Assembly: GCA_902168105.1 (NCBI GenBank)
Contig: CABHOY010000071.1
Coordinates: 124,001 to 188,000, forward strand
Source of the DNA: an uncultured Flavihumibacter sp.
Lineage (GTDB): Bacteria; Bacteroidota; Bacteroidia; Chitinophagales; Chitinophagaceae
Direction of reading: 5' to 3'
DNA: 64,000 nt
The translations under genes and the position numbers were made by a program. Numbering within the stretch: position 1 is the stretch's first letter; every line of letters begins with the position of its first letter. A model generated the notes under the pieces. The model was given only the letters and a program-made list of their open reading frames with translations, did not search any database and was not told the DNA's origin. Of the stretch, positions 16,409 to 26,154 are shown piece after piece.

Positions 16409-17593
16409 ATGTCATCATCCACGGACCACAACGAAAAACTTTTACAGAAATACCTTGACGGCCAATGTACTGTGGCTGAAACGGAGGAGTTGTATGCCTG
16501 GCTGCATTCGTCAGGGGCTCACCGTTCCCTGCTGGCTGCTATGCAGCGGGAGTTCGAAAAAACAATGGGGGAGCACCATGACATCCCTTCAGAAATAAGT
16601 GACAGGATAGAAACAAGGCTGTTACAGGACATTTCCCGCGATAAAGTAGTAAAGATCCATTCGCGTACGCGAATCCGCTGGGCGGTTGCCGCAGCAGCAC
16701 TGCTGTTGCTTGGTAGTGGTCTTTATTATATGACGACCGTCTCGCCCCGCAAGACATTTACCACAAGTAACAGTACGGTGGCTGATACCGGAGATATTGC
16801 ACCAGGTACTAATAAAGCTATATTGATCCTGGCTAACGGCGATGTGGTAACGCTGGATAGTGCTGGGAATCAGGTGATTGACCAGGGGCAGACCCAGGTT
16901 CGGCAGAAGAACGGACAACTGGAATATGCCGTACAGGGAAATAGTGACGCCGTAGTATATAATACATTGACCGTTCCCAGGGGAGGTCAGTTCAATATTG
17001 TACTGCCCGACGGTAGCCATGTATGGCTGAACGCGGCTTCCAGTATGAGATATCCCACTGCTTTTAACGGCGACCGGAGAGAAGTGGAATTGCAGGGACA
17101 GGGCTACTTTGAAGTGGCCCCTAATGCGCGTCAGCCGTTTTATGTAAAAGTGAACAACGTTGAAGTCCAGGTACTTGGTACCCGCTTCGATGTCATGGCC
17201 TATGCCGATGAAAAAAGTATCAATACAACATTACTCGAAGGACTCGTAAACGTAAAGAACGGGACAGTCCAACAAAAGCTGAAACCAGGTCAACAGGCTA
17301 TTGTGGACCCTGCTAGCGGTATCATGGTAGTAAGGGCGGCGGATGTTGATCAGGTAATTGCCTGGAAGACAGGTTTTTTCGAATTTGATAACGCCAGCCT
17401 GGGGGACATTCTGCGTCAACTGGCCAGGTGGTATGATATTGACGTTAGTTACAACCAGACGGGAAATGAACGGCTCTTTGGGGGGCGTATTAGCCGGGGC
17501 TTACCTTTATCCGATATTCTGCATATGCTGGAAGCAAATGGACCTACATTCTTACTGTCGGGGAGAAAACTAACTGTTACATCGGGCAAATAA
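16409..17593 (+). CDS. FecR-type anti-sigma factor of locus 1
   Basis: A 394-residue inner-membrane protein. The cytosolic N-terminal part (residues 1-88) should bind the sigma factor. One membrane helix covers about residues 90-108 (RWAVAAAALLLLGSGLYYM). The periplasmic FecR domain lies at about 185-285 (PRGGQFNIVLPDGSHVWLNA, RREVELQGQGYFEVA, VLGTRFDVMAY). The C-terminal part (about 325-394, GFFEFDNASLGDILRQLARWYDIDV) is the DUF4974 domain. The periplasmic part contacts the STN domain of SusC, passing the substrate signal inward. Its place between sigma and SusC genes is the classical order. Confidence 0.93.
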   Translation: MSSSTDHNEKLLQKYLDGQCTVAETEELYAWLHSSGAHRSLLAAMQREFEKTMGEHHDIPSEISDRIETRLLQDISRDKVVKIHSRTRIRWAVAAAALLLLGSGLYYMTTVSPRKTFTTSNSTVADTGDIAPGTNKAILILANGDVVTLDSAGNQVIDQGQTQVRQKNGQLEYAVQGNSDAVVYNTLTVPRGGQFNIVLPDGSHVWLNAASSMRYPTAFNGDRREVELQGQGYFEVAPNARQPFYVKVNNVEVQVLGTRFDVMAYADEKSINTTLLEGLVNVKNGTVQQKLKPGQQAIVDPASGIMVVRAADVDQVIAWKTGFFEFDNASLGDILRQLARWYDIDVSYNQTGNERLFGGRISRGLPLSDILHMLEANGPTFLLSGRKLTVTSGK

Positions 17594-17818
17594 AGCCTGT
17601 GCTGCACTGAATCCACGTAAAGGCAGACAGGGGTATTATTCAAGCAAAAACGACTTACGTTATGGAATTAGTAACTGAAACAAACTAAAGAAGCAGCATG
17701 TCCCATAAAAACAGGAACCGGAAGCGCTTGCAACACTTCCGGCAATTTGTCCGGGACACCTGAAAACCACGTCACGTTAATAACTACGATCTTCTAAATT
17801 CCCAAACACTACAAAAGT

Positions 17819-20800
17819 ATGTATTTAAACTTTAGTGGTAGGACTTTCCGTGCGCGGAAGTGTCTACCGGCCAAAATTGTCACCGTTATGAAACTGACCA
17901 CCTTTTTGTTGCTAGTGGTTTGTTTGCAGATCAGCGCAAAAGGGGTATCGCAACAGATCTCTATATCTGAAAAGAAAGCTCCCCTCAAAAAAGTACTTCG
18001 TCAGGTAGCACGTCAGGCTGGAATTTCCATAGTATATGATGAAACATTGCTCGCTACAGCCAATCCTGTAACTATTGATGTAAAAAATGCTACCGTTAAA
18101 GAAGTACTAGAGATCTGCCTCAACAATCAGCCATTCGCCTATACTGTAGATGGCACCCGCATCATCGTGAAAAGCCTGCCGGCAAATAAGTCTGCGGCCG
18201 ACAGTACCATCAACGTAACCGGAAGGGTACTGGATGAAAAAGGAGAGCCTGTGCCCGGCGTAAGCGTTCGTGTGAAGGACGGTACCACCGGTACTGCTAC
18301 TGATGCAGATGGCAGGTTCAAATTGAAGGCGCCTGCCAATGGTTCCCTCATCTTCAGCGCCCTGGGTTTTACTCCCTATACACAAGCCGTAGGTAGTGGA
18401 ATTCTGTCCGTTAGACTGAAAGGTTCTGAAACGGCCCTGACCGAAACCGTTGTGGTAGGTTATGGCGTACAGAAGAAAAGTGTAGTGACCGGCGCCATCT
18501 CCAGTGTAAAAGCTGCCGATCTGGAAAGCCAGCCTATTACCCGTGTTGAAAGTGCCCTGCAGGGTAGGACTTCCGGTGTTACCATCGCAGCCAGCTCTGG
18601 TCAGCCAGGTTCCGGTTCTGCCGTAAGGGTGAGAGGTCTTACTACCTTCAATAACAATGATCCGCTTTGGGTAGTGGATGGTGTTGTGGTAGACAACGGC
18701 GGTATTGGTTACCTGAACCAGTTTGATATAGAATCTATTGAAGTATTGAAGGATGCCGCTTCTCAGGCTATCTATGGTGCACGTGCTGCGGCAGGTGTTA
18801 TCCTGATCACTACCAAGAAAGGTAAAGCCGGTAAGCTGAGTGTGAACTATAACGGTTATTGGGGTACTTCCGCTCCCGCGCGCAAACTGAAACTGTTGAA
18901 TGCCACTGAGTATGCCACATTGATGAACGAAGCGTCTATGGCAGGTGGTGCAGGTATTGTATATGAAAACCCAAAAGCTTTGGGAGAAGGTACCGACTGG
19001 CAGGCACAGATCTTCAATAACAATGCGATCCGTCAGAACCATGAGATCAGCGTAAGCGGTGGTAATGAGAAATCAACCTTCTACTCGTCCTTTGGTTATC
19101 TGAATCAGGAAGGTATTGTTGCGACAGACATTTCTAAATATCAGCGTATAAACTTCCGTCTGAACTCTACACATAAATTGTCCCAGTGGGTGACCTTTGG
19201 TCAGAACGTGGGCTACGCGTATGATAAGTCTATCGGCCTTGGTAATACGAACAGTGAGTTTGGCGGCCCATTGGCATCTGCCATTAACCTGGACCCTATT
19301 ACACCTGCAGTAGTTACTGATCCTACAGTTGCCGCCCAGGCGCCATACAGTAATCAACCCGTACGCCGCGACGAACATGGTAATCCCTACGGTATTTCCA
19401 TTCCGGTTGCACAGGAAATTACCAATCCCCTGGCTTATATCAGCACCCGCCTGGGTAACTATGGATGGTCACATAATATCGTAGGCAACGCTTACCTTGA
19501 AATAGCGCCTATTAAAGGGTTGAAAATACGTTCTACCTTAGGCTCAAAGATCGCCTTCTGGGGAAGTGAGTCCTTTACCCCTATATCTTATCTGAACGCT
19601 TCTACTACTTCCACCCGTACCAGCTATTCCCGTAACTACAATAACGGATTTAACTGGAACGTGGAAAATACAATGTCCTATACAAGACAGATCAACAAGA
19701 ACAGCGTGACTTTGCTGGTGGGACAGGGTGCATATAGTGACAGCCGTTCAAAATCGTCCGGCATAACACTTTTCGACCTGCCTGTATCTACATTCGAAGA
19801 TGCATCCATGAAGTTTAGTTCAACCCCAGCCCAGAGGAATTCAACCGGTAACGAAAATCCGGAGCACAAGATTTCTTCGCTGTTTGCACGTGTAAACTAT
19901 AACTATGATGAAAAATATCTTGCAGAAGCTATTGTTCGTCGTGATGGCTCTTCCCGTTTCGGTTCTAATAATAGATACGGTATATTCCCCTCTTTCTCAT
20001 TAGGATGGGTGGCTTCTCAGGAAGGCTTCCTGGCACAGAATAATATCGTGAACTTCCTGAAGTTCCGTGGTGGTTACGGTGTGGTTGGTAACGACAACAT
20101 AGGCGACTTCCAGTACCTGTCTACCATTGGCGGCGGCAGAAGCTACAGCTTCGGTACAGGTGATAGTTATCTGGTTGGTTACAGCCCTAATGCTCCTTCA
20201 AACCCTGATCTGAAATGGGAATCTACCAGCCAGACAAACGTTGGATTTGAAGCAACCGTGTTGAGAGATATCACTGTTTCATTCGACTGGTTCAGAAAAG
20301 CTACAAAAGACATTCTGCAATATCCGCGTATCCCATTCTATGTTGGAGCTATTTCCAATCCTGCAGCGAATGTGGCAGATATGCAAAACCAGGGTGTTGA
20401 ACTGGAATTGGGTTATCGTAAGAAATTAGGCGATGTCAATTTCTCTGTGAACGGTAACGTTTCTTATCTCAAAAACAAAGTAACAAACCTGGGTAACGGT
20501 ATTGAATATCTTTCCGGCGGACAAACCATACAGTCCACCACCAAGCCTATTACGCGTACCGCACTTGGTCAGCCATTTAACGCATTCTATGGCTTCCAGA
20601 CCAATGGTATCTTCCAGACGCAACAGGAAGTAGATGCTTATGTTACTAAAGAAGGTAAAAAGATACAGCCAGGTGCTGTACCGGGCGACTTCCGCTGGGT
20701 AGATCGCAATGGTGATGGCCAGATCGATTATGAAGGCGATGGTACTTTCCTGGGTAACCCGACTCCAAGCTGGACATATGGTTTTACCGTGAATTCCGCA

Positions 20801-21262
20801 TACAAAGGTTTTGACCTGGTAGTGTTCGTACAGGGCGCCGCTGGTAACAAGATCTTCCAGGGGCTGCGTCGTCTCGATATTCCGACCGCTAACTGGCAGA
20901 CCAAATCACTCGGTCGCTGGACAGGTGCCGGCTCCACCAATGATTTCCCTCGTCTGACAACAAAACCTACTGATGCGAACGGCTACAATAACAACAATTT
21001 TACTAACCCTTCCGACTTCTATCTGGAGAGTGGTAACTACGCAAGGATTAAATCCCTGCAGATAGGTTATAATCTGCCTTCCTCTATTTTGAAGAAAGCG
21101 CACATAGAAAAATTCCGTCTGTATCTCATGAGCGAGAACCTACTGACATTCACCAAATACAGTGGTTATGATCCCGAAATTGGTGGCGGTGTATTCAGCA
21201 TCGACAGAGGTATCTATCCTCAGGCTCGTTCCTTCATGGTTGGTGTAAATGCAACTTTCTAA
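17819..21262 (+). CDS. SusC/RagA-type TonB-dependent receptor with STN domain (locus 1)
   Basis: A 1147-residue outer-membrane receptor. A signal segment (MKLTTFLLLVVCLQISAKG at about 24-42) is followed by the STN signalling domain (about 48-118, ISISEKKAPLKKVLRQVARQ), a carboxypeptidase-regulatory-like domain (about 128-205), a TonB-box-like TVVVGYGVQKK, a plug and the barrel ending in Phe (VGVNATF). With SusD it imports oligosaccharides; the STN domain signals to the FecR protein upstream. The gene order and the GH16 and GH30 enzymes downstream point to beta-glucan oligosaccharides. The first 23 residues before the signal segment may be non-native, and the ATG at about 17888 is an alternative start. 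Confidence 0.95.
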   Translation: MYLNFSGRTFRARKCLPAKIVTVMKLTTFLLLVVCLQISAKGVSQQISISEKKAPLKKVLRQVARQAGISIVYDETLLATANPVTIDVKNATVKEVLEICLNNQPFAYTVDGTRIIVKSLPANKSAADSTINVTGRVLDEKGEPVPGVSVRVKDGTTGTATDADGRFKLKAPANGSLIFSALGFTPYTQAVGSGILSVRLKGSETALTETVVVGYGVQKKSVVTGAISSVKAADLESQPITRVESALQGRTSGVTIAASSGQPGSGSAVRVRGLTTFNNNDPLWVVDGVVVDNGGIGYLNQFDIESIEVLKDAASQAIYGARAAAGVILITTKKGKAGKLSVNYNGYWGTSAPARKLKLLNATEYATLMNEASMAGGAGIVYENPKALGEGTDWQAQIFNNNAIRQNHEISVSGGNEKSTFYSSFGYLNQEGIVATDISKYQRINFRLNSTHKLSQWVTFGQNVGYAYDKSIGLGNTNSEFGGPLASAINLDPITPAVVTDPTVAAQAPYSNQPVRRDEHGNPYGISIPVAQEITNPLAYISTRLGNYGWSHNIVGNAYLEIAPIKGLKIRSTLGSKIAFWGSESFTPISYLNASTTSTRTSYSRNYNNGFNWNVENTMSYTRQINKNSVTLLVGQGAYSDSRSKSSGITLFDLPVSTFEDASMKFSSTPAQRNSTGNENPEHKISSLFARVNYNYDEKYLAEAIVRRDGSSRFGSNNRYGIFPSFSLGWVASQEGFLAQNNIVNFLKFRGGYGVVGNDNIGDFQYLSTIGGGRSYSFGTGDSYLVGYSPNAPSNPDLKWESTSQTNVGFEATVLRDITVSFDWFRKATKDILQYPRIPFYVGAISNPAANVADMQNQGVELELGYRKKLGDVNFSVNGNVSYLKNKVTNLGNGIEYLSGGQTIQSTTKPITRTALGQPFNAFYGFQTNGIFQTQQEVDAYVTKEGKKIQPGAVPGDFRWVDRNGDGQIDYEGDGTFLGNPTPSWTYGFTVNSAYKGFDLVVFVQGAAGNKIFQGLRRLDIPTANWQTKSLGRWTGAGSTNDFPRLTTKPTDANGYNNNNFTNPSDFYLESGNYARIKSLQIGYNLPSSILKKAHIEKFRLYLMSENLLTFTKYSGYDPEIGGGVFSIDRGIYPQARSFMVGVNATF

Positions 21263-21281
21263 TTACTAAAGCTGTAACAAA

Positions 21282-22820
21282 ATGAAAAAAAGACAAATTC
21301 CATATATAGCAGCCATGGCCCTGGGAATAAGCCTGGCCGCAGGTTGTAGTAGTAATTTTCTTGAAGTAAGACCGGTAGGTACAAACCTGGAGTCTAACTA
21401 TTATCGTGATGCAACGGAAGCCTTTAACGGTCTCATTGCTGTATATGACGTAGTAGGTTACCAGAGTAGTGGATACGTAACCAAGACCGGCGCAATGGAT
21501 GCCGCTTCTGACGACCATCTGGCTGGTGGTGGTGGCCCTGGCGACGTAAGCGAATTCCAGGTGATCTCAAATTATTCACTCGCTCCCGATCAGGGACCGC
21601 AGGAACAACTATGGAGAAAGGGATACGCAGGTATATTCCGCGCAAATACCCTGTTGACCAAGTTACCTGGCGTCCCTATGGATGAGAATCTTAAGAAGCG
21701 CTTCGTTGCAGAAACTAAATTCCTGCGCGCCTTCTTTTATTTTGACCTGGTGCGTTTATTCAGAAATATACCATTGCTGACTACCCCGGTAGCCACTGCC
21801 GACATGTATAATGTGGTACAGGCTCCTCCGGCTGATGTGTATAACCTGATCATTCAGGATATAAAAGAGGCTATTGCCGAACCTAATTTCCCTGATCAGG
21901 TAAATATCGCAACAGATGGTGGTCGCGCAACAAGAGGCGCTGCACATGCCTTGTTGGGCAAAGTATACCTCTACCAGGAAAAATGGGCGGAAGCAGCTGC
22001 CGAATTCGCAGAAGTGAACGGTACGCCTGGTCAGCCAAACGGCAAATATGGTTACAATCTCGTAGCTAAATTTGAGGACCTCTGGAATCGTAGCAGCAAT
22101 AAGTTTAACACCGAGTCAGTATTTGAAGTGGCATTTAGCTCATTGTCTGGCGGTGACTGGGGATGCGTTAGCTGTACAGAAGGAAATGTGCTGAATATCA
22201 TGGTCGCTCCAAGAAACTATATTGCTAATAAGCCAGGTGCACCTTCGGTTTATGCAGGCTGGAGCTTTCTGGTAGTTACTAAGAGCCTGTTTGATGCTAT
22301 TCACTTTGATCCGCGTTATAAGGCGACTGTATTGAATATGGATAGCCTGTCTATAGATAGTACTGCTCTTTACTCTAAGGGGTATGATAATACCGGTTAT
22401 TTCCTGAATAAATTTATTGCGAAAACAACCGATGAATCAAAAGGGCCTGGCGCTAAACCATTGAATTTCCCACAGAACCTATATGAGATCCGCCTGGCAG
22501 ATACTTACCTGATGGAAGCAGAAGCACTGGTTAAATCAGGCCAGAGCGGCGCCGCAGGTACCCGTGCCTATCAATTGCTGAATGCAGTACGTGGTCGCGT
22601 AGGATTAAGTCCTGTTGACGCAACCGACGACAACATCTTTAGAGAAAGACGCCTGGAGCTGGCTGGTGAAGGTCATCGTTGGTTCGACCTCGTACGTACC
22701 GGCAGGGCTGCAGCAGTACTCGGACCTAAAGGCTTCAAAGCCGGAAAACATGAGGTACTGCCTATTCCATTACTGGAAATGGAAAACACAAAAATTGAGC
22801 AGAACCCTGAATGGAAATAA
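21282..22820 (+). CDS. SusD/RagB-type glycan-binding lipoprotein (locus 1)
   Basis: A 512-residue lipoprotein. The signal (MKKRQIPYIAAMALGISLAAGCSS) has its lipobox Cys at residue 22. TPR-type helices follow (YAGIFRANTLLTKLPG, FVAETKFLRAFFYFDLVRLFRNIPLL) and the usual C-terminal end (RERRLELAGEGHRWFDLVRTG, then LPIPLLEMENTKIEQNPEW) marks the RagB/SusD family. It sits as a lid on the SusC transporter and holds the oligosaccharide. It begins 19 bp after SusC and is co-transcribed. Confidence 0.95.
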   Translation: MKKRQIPYIAAMALGISLAAGCSSNFLEVRPVGTNLESNYYRDATEAFNGLIAVYDVVGYQSSGYVTKTGAMDAASDDHLAGGGGPGDVSEFQVISNYSLAPDQGPQEQLWRKGYAGIFRANTLLTKLPGVPMDENLKKRFVAETKFLRAFFYFDLVRLFRNIPLLTTPVATADMYNVVQAPPADVYNLIIQDIKEAIAEPNFPDQVNIATDGGRATRGAAHALLGKVYLYQEKWAEAAAEFAEVNGTPGQPNGKYGYNLVAKFEDLWNRSSNKFNTESVFEVAFSSLSGGDWGCVSCTEGNVLNIMVAPRNYIANKPGAPSVYAGWSFLVVTKSLFDAIHFDPRYKATVLNMDSLSIDSTALYSKGYDNTGYFLNKFIAKTTDESKGPGAKPLNFPQNLYEIRLADTYLMEAEALVKSGQSGAAGTRAYQLLNAVRGRVGLSPVDATDDNIFRERRLELAGEGHRWFDLVRTGRAAAVLGPKGFKAGKHEVLPIPLLEMENTKIEQNPEWK

Positions 22821-22855
22821 GCAGAATCACAATTTAGATCTAACAAAAAGCACAC

Positions 22856-23719
22856 ATGAACTTTCTATATATAAAACATACACGTATTATAGCGATGGCC
22901 GCTTTGCTGGCCGGAACTGTTGCCGCCTGTACGCCGGAATCATCTGAGAAAGAACTGGGACCTTTGCCTACAGCCTCTTTCACAGCAGAACCTTCAGCCA
23001 GTAGTGCTAACAGGATTGTTGTTACGAATACCACTCCCGGAGGTTTTCTTTTCGACTGGAAAGATGATAACGGAAATGTGTCTAAGCTTGAAAAAGATAC
23101 ACTGGCCTATTTTTGGGCAGGTGAGTATTTGATCAGGTATACAGTTATTACCAGTGGTGGATACGATACGACGAGTAAAAAGGTCACTATTGCGGAAGAT
23201 GTGAAGTTACAGGACATCCTCAAAGGTGGTGACATGGAGGCAGGTAGCGAACAATTCTGGACATTGTTGAATACAGGAGGTGCACAGACCACTATCAAAA
23301 TTGAGGATGGTAAACTGAACTTCAGTAATACCAGTAAATCCAATGGCGCCATTTATCAGGCGGTGAACGTGATAGCAGGAAAATTCTATTCGTTTAATGC
23401 TATAGTGAGTGGCGAAGGTGCTACCGATTCCTGGTTTGAAGTATACATTGGCACTGCCGCTCCCGAAACGGGAAAAGATTACTCGGATAATAAGTTTATT
23501 GCACTGAGTACATCGGCGGGTTGTGCTAAAGTTCCTTTCGCGGGTAAGCCCCTCGAGATCTACGGTTGCGATGGCGCCGGTGTTAACAAAAAAGGGATCA
23601 TGAGGTTCAAAAAGTCTGGTAAAATATACCTAGTGATAAAAGCCGGTAGCTCCGGCACCGGAACCTTAGGTACTGGTGGTATCAGTATTGACAATGTGAG
23701 GTTCCAGGAAGAGATATAA
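22856..23719 (+). CDS. Surface lipoprotein with PKD-like domain, probable glycan binder (locus 1)
   Basis: A 287-residue lipoprotein with lipobox Cys at about residue 25 (LLAGTVAACTPESS). Residues 38-115 resemble a PKD/immunoglobulin-like domain (PTASFTAEPSASSANRIVVTNTT, then FLFDWKDDNGN, YTVITSGGYDTTSKKVTI). Residues 120-287 are beta-rich (GGDMEAGSEQFWTLLNTGG, KSNGAIYQAVNVIAGKFYSF, GGISIDNVRF), in the style of a carbohydrate-binding jelly roll. Its place straight after SusD is where surface glycan-binding proteins (SusE/SGBP-B) are usually encoded. No catalytic motif is seen. Confidence 0.75.
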   Translation: MNFLYIKHTRIIAMAALLAGTVAACTPESSEKELGPLPTASFTAEPSASSANRIVVTNTTPGGFLFDWKDDNGNVSKLEKDTLAYFWAGEYLIRYTVITSGGYDTTSKKVTIAEDVKLQDILKGGDMEAGSEQFWTLLNTGGAQTTIKIEDGKLNFSNTSKSNGAIYQAVNVIAGKFYSFNAIVSGEGATDSWFEVYIGTAAPETGKDYSDNKFIALSTSAGCAKVPFAGKPLEIYGCDGAGVNKKGIMRFKKSGKIYLVIKAGSSGTGTLGTGGISIDNVRFQEEI

Positions 23720-23734
23720 TAATTCAAACTCAGC

Positions 23735-23798
23735 ATTAGGAACTGAGGTTCAGAAATAAGGTGTATATGCGCTTAATTACTGATCTTCGGTTCCTAAT
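23735..23798 (+). other. Intercistronic hairpin between surface lipoprotein and GH16 genes
   Basis: ATTAGGAACTGAGGTTCAG pairs with CTGATCTTCGGTTCCTAAT with few mismatches, around a 26-base loop. No T run follows. It may be a processing or stability element that sets the ratio of binding proteins to enzymes in the operon. Confidence 0.5.
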
Positions 23799-23821
23799 TT
23801 CGTATCTACAAAACAGCACGT

Positions 23822-24679
23822 ATGAAAACACTGAAATACCTCCCTTTTATTCTGCTGGGCATCCACGTTGTTTCCTGTTCAGGGAAAGGCGATAGCGGAA
23901 GTGGTCCTGGTCCTGTACCTCCCCGGGGACCGGTAGATCAGCACTGGGCGTTTGAAACATCCCCCGTATGGGCAGATGAGTTTGACTACAATGGCCTGCC
24001 CGATAATGCGAAGTGGGGATACGACATTGGTGGTGGCGGATGGGGAAATAATGAGCTGCAATATTATACTAACAGTATCGACAACGCTTCAGTAGCCAAC
24101 GGTAAGCTGACCATCACGGCTAAAAAAGAAGTGAAGGAAAATCGTAACTATACTTCCGCACGACTCGTAACAAGAGGAAAAGGCGACTTCCTGTACGGCC
24201 GCTTTGAGATCAAAGCCAAATTGCCCGCAGGTAAAGGTACCTGGCCCGCTATTTGGATGCTGCCTACTGACTGGGCCTACGGGGACTGGCCTAAATCAGG
24301 TGAGATCGATATTATGGAACATGTAGGATACGATCAGGATGTCGTACACATCAGCGCACATACCGAGGCCTATTACTTCAAAATAAATACACAGAAAACA
24401 AGTACCAGGAAAATACAGAATGCCAGCACTGAATATCACGTGTATAGAATGGACTGGACACCTTATGCATTGCGTGGTTATATTGATGATCAGCTGACCT
24501 TTGAGTTTATTAATGAAGGTAAAGGCTCCGCTGTATGGCCTTTCGATAAAAAGTTCCACCTCCTGCTGAATATTGCCGTTGGTGGCGATTGGGGTGGTGC
24601 ACAGGGAATGGATGAGTCCATCTATCCGGTAGCAATGGATGTGGATTACGTAAGAGTTTATAAAATGATTGACAAATGA
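23822..24679 (+). CDS. GH16 endo-beta-glucanase, lipoprotein (laminarinase-like)
   Basis: A 285-residue lipoprotein (Cys19, HVVSCSG; then a Gly/Pro linker). Residues 40-283 form the GH16 beta-jelly roll. The catalytic motif is E161-I-D163-I-M-E166, with nucleophile E161 and acid/base E166. Neighbouring WPAIWMLPTDW, GGGWGNNELQYYT and the Met bulge after D163 are typical of endo-beta-1,3-glucanases (GH16_3). It would cut beta-1,3-glucan at the cell surface for uptake by SusCD. Its stop overlaps the next gene's ATG (ATGA), so the two are translationally coupled. Confidence 0.92.
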   Translation: MKTLKYLPFILLGIHVVSCSGKGDSGSGPGPVPPRGPVDQHWAFETSPVWADEFDYNGLPDNAKWGYDIGGGGWGNNELQYYTNSIDNASVANGKLTITAKKEVKENRNYTSARLVTRGKGDFLYGRFEIKAKLPAGKGTWPAIWMLPTDWAYGDWPKSGEIDIMEHVGYDQDVVHISAHTEAYYFKINTQKTSTRKIQNASTEYHVYRMDWTPYALRGYIDDQLTFEFINEGKGSAVWPFDKKFHLLLNIAVGGDWGGAQGMDESIYPVAMDVDYVRVYKMIDK

Positions 24680-26133
24680 GATTCTGCAATAAAACATGGA
24701 TCAGCCTGACGTCTTTGTTAATGACAGGTATGATCGCTTTTGCCGGTTGTAAGGATAATAAGGGAGGAGAATTGCCTGATCCTCCGGTTGACCCGCCTAT
24801 GGTCGATACGACCGATGTAAATATGTGGCTGACTAAGGGAGATAAGACCGTACTCTTGCAAAAACAAAAGGTTAGCCTGCTCTTTAAAGATGCCGTCAAT
24901 GCAAATCCTACTATTAAAGTAGATGACGCGCAAACTTATCAGTCTATAGATGGTTTCGGTTATTGCCTCACAGACGGTAGTGCCATGCTGATCAACTCTC
25001 TCTCTGCCGATGTGCAGGACGCATTGCTGAAAGAGCTCTTCCTGACAGACAGCACACATATCGGTGTTAGTTATCTGCGTGTAAGTATCGGTGCTTCTGA
25101 CCTAAGTGTAGCTCCTTTTACATATAACGACCTGCCAGCCGGTGAAACAGATGTCGATATGGCGAAGTTCAGCATTGAGATGGAAAAGAAAGATCTGTTA
25201 CCTATTCTGAAGAAAGTAGTGGCACTCGCGCCCAATATCAAGATCCTCGGATCTCCGTGGTCAGCTCCTTCCTGGATGAAGACAAACAATGCCTCTAAAG
25301 GCGGTAGTCTGAAGCCTGAATACTATGCAGCTTATGCTAAATACTTTGTGAAATATATCCAGGCCATGAAAGCCGAAGGTATTACCATCGATGCTATTAC
25401 ACCTCAAAATGAGCCATTGCACGGCGGTAACAATCCCAGTATGGTAATGCAGGCCAATGAACAGGCCGATTTCGTAAAGAACCATCTCGGGCCTGCTTTC
25501 AAAACAGCTGGACTTACCACAAAGATCATTGTATACGATCATAATGCAGACAAACCGGAATACCCTGCCGCTATCCTGAAAGACAAGGACGCCTATCCCT
25601 ATGTGGATGGTTCTGCTTTCCATTTGTATGGTGGTAACATCAGTGCATTAACTGAATTACATGATGCCTTCCCTGAAAAGAACATATACTTTACAGAACA
25701 GTGGGTGGGTGGTCCCGGTAACTTCGCAAATGATCTGAAATGGCATGTCGGCACGCTCATCATCGGAGCTACACGTAACTGGAGCCGGAACGTACTGGAA
25801 TGGAACCTCGCTTCCGATCCAAATTATGGACCGCACACTGAAGGTGGTTGTACCACCTGCCTCGGCGCATTAACAATTGGTTCCGGAGTTATTCGTAACG
25901 TTGCATATTATATCATCGGCCACGCATCTAAATTTGTACGTCCCGGTGCTGTAAGGATCGCGTCCAATATTACCAGCCAGTTAGACAATGTGGCCTTCAA
26001 AACTCCTGATGGTAAAAAAGTGTTGATTGTCGTGAATAATGGAGCAACATCACAGATATTCGATATCCAGTACAAAGGAAAAGTAGTGACCAGTACCCTG
26101 AACAGCGGTGCCGTAGCTACATACATCTGGTAA
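24676..26133 (+). CDS. GH30 glycoside hydrolase, lipoprotein
   Basis: A 485-residue lipoprotein (lipobox Cys25, AFAGCKD). The GH30 (beta/alpha)8 barrel with its beta side domain shows acid/base E246 (ITPQNEPLHGG) and nucleophile E341 (IYFTEQWVGG), the opening YQSIDGFGYCLTDGSAML and SPWSAPSWMKTN. GH30 enzymes in beta-glucan loci are most often endo-beta-1,6-glucanases, or exo-enzymes acting on gluco-oligosaccharides. With GH16 this indicates a branched beta-1,3/1,6-glucan. The subfamily cannot be fixed by eye. It overlaps the GH16 stop by 4 bp. Confidence 0.9.
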   Translation: MRFCNKTWISLTSLLMTGMIAFAGCKDNKGGELPDPPVDPPMVDTTDVNMWLTKGDKTVLLQKQKVSLLFKDAVNANPTIKVDDAQTYQSIDGFGYCLTDGSAMLINSLSADVQDALLKELFLTDSTHIGVSYLRVSIGASDLSVAPFTYNDLPAGETDVDMAKFSIEMEKKDLLPILKKVVALAPNIKILGSPWSAPSWMKTNNASKGGSLKPEYYAAYAKYFVKYIQAMKAEGITIDAITPQNEPLHGGNNPSMVMQANEQADFVKNHLGPAFKTAGLTTKIIVYDHNADKPEYPAAILKDKDAYPYVDGSAFHLYGGNISALTELHDAFPEKNIYFTEQWVGGPGNFANDLKWHVGTLIIGATRNWSRNVLEWNLASDPNYGPHTEGGCTTCLGALTIGSGVIRNVAYYIIGHASKFVRPGAVRIASNITSQLDNVAFKTPDGKKVLIVVNNGATSQIFDIQYKGKVVTSTLNSGAVATYIW

Positions 26134-26154
26134 ATTCTAACATCATATTTATAA

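Noticed and set aside
18107..19042. 311-codon minus-strand frame inside the locus 1 SusC gene
   Set aside because: Antisense shadow of a well-supported receptor gene with no recognised motif.
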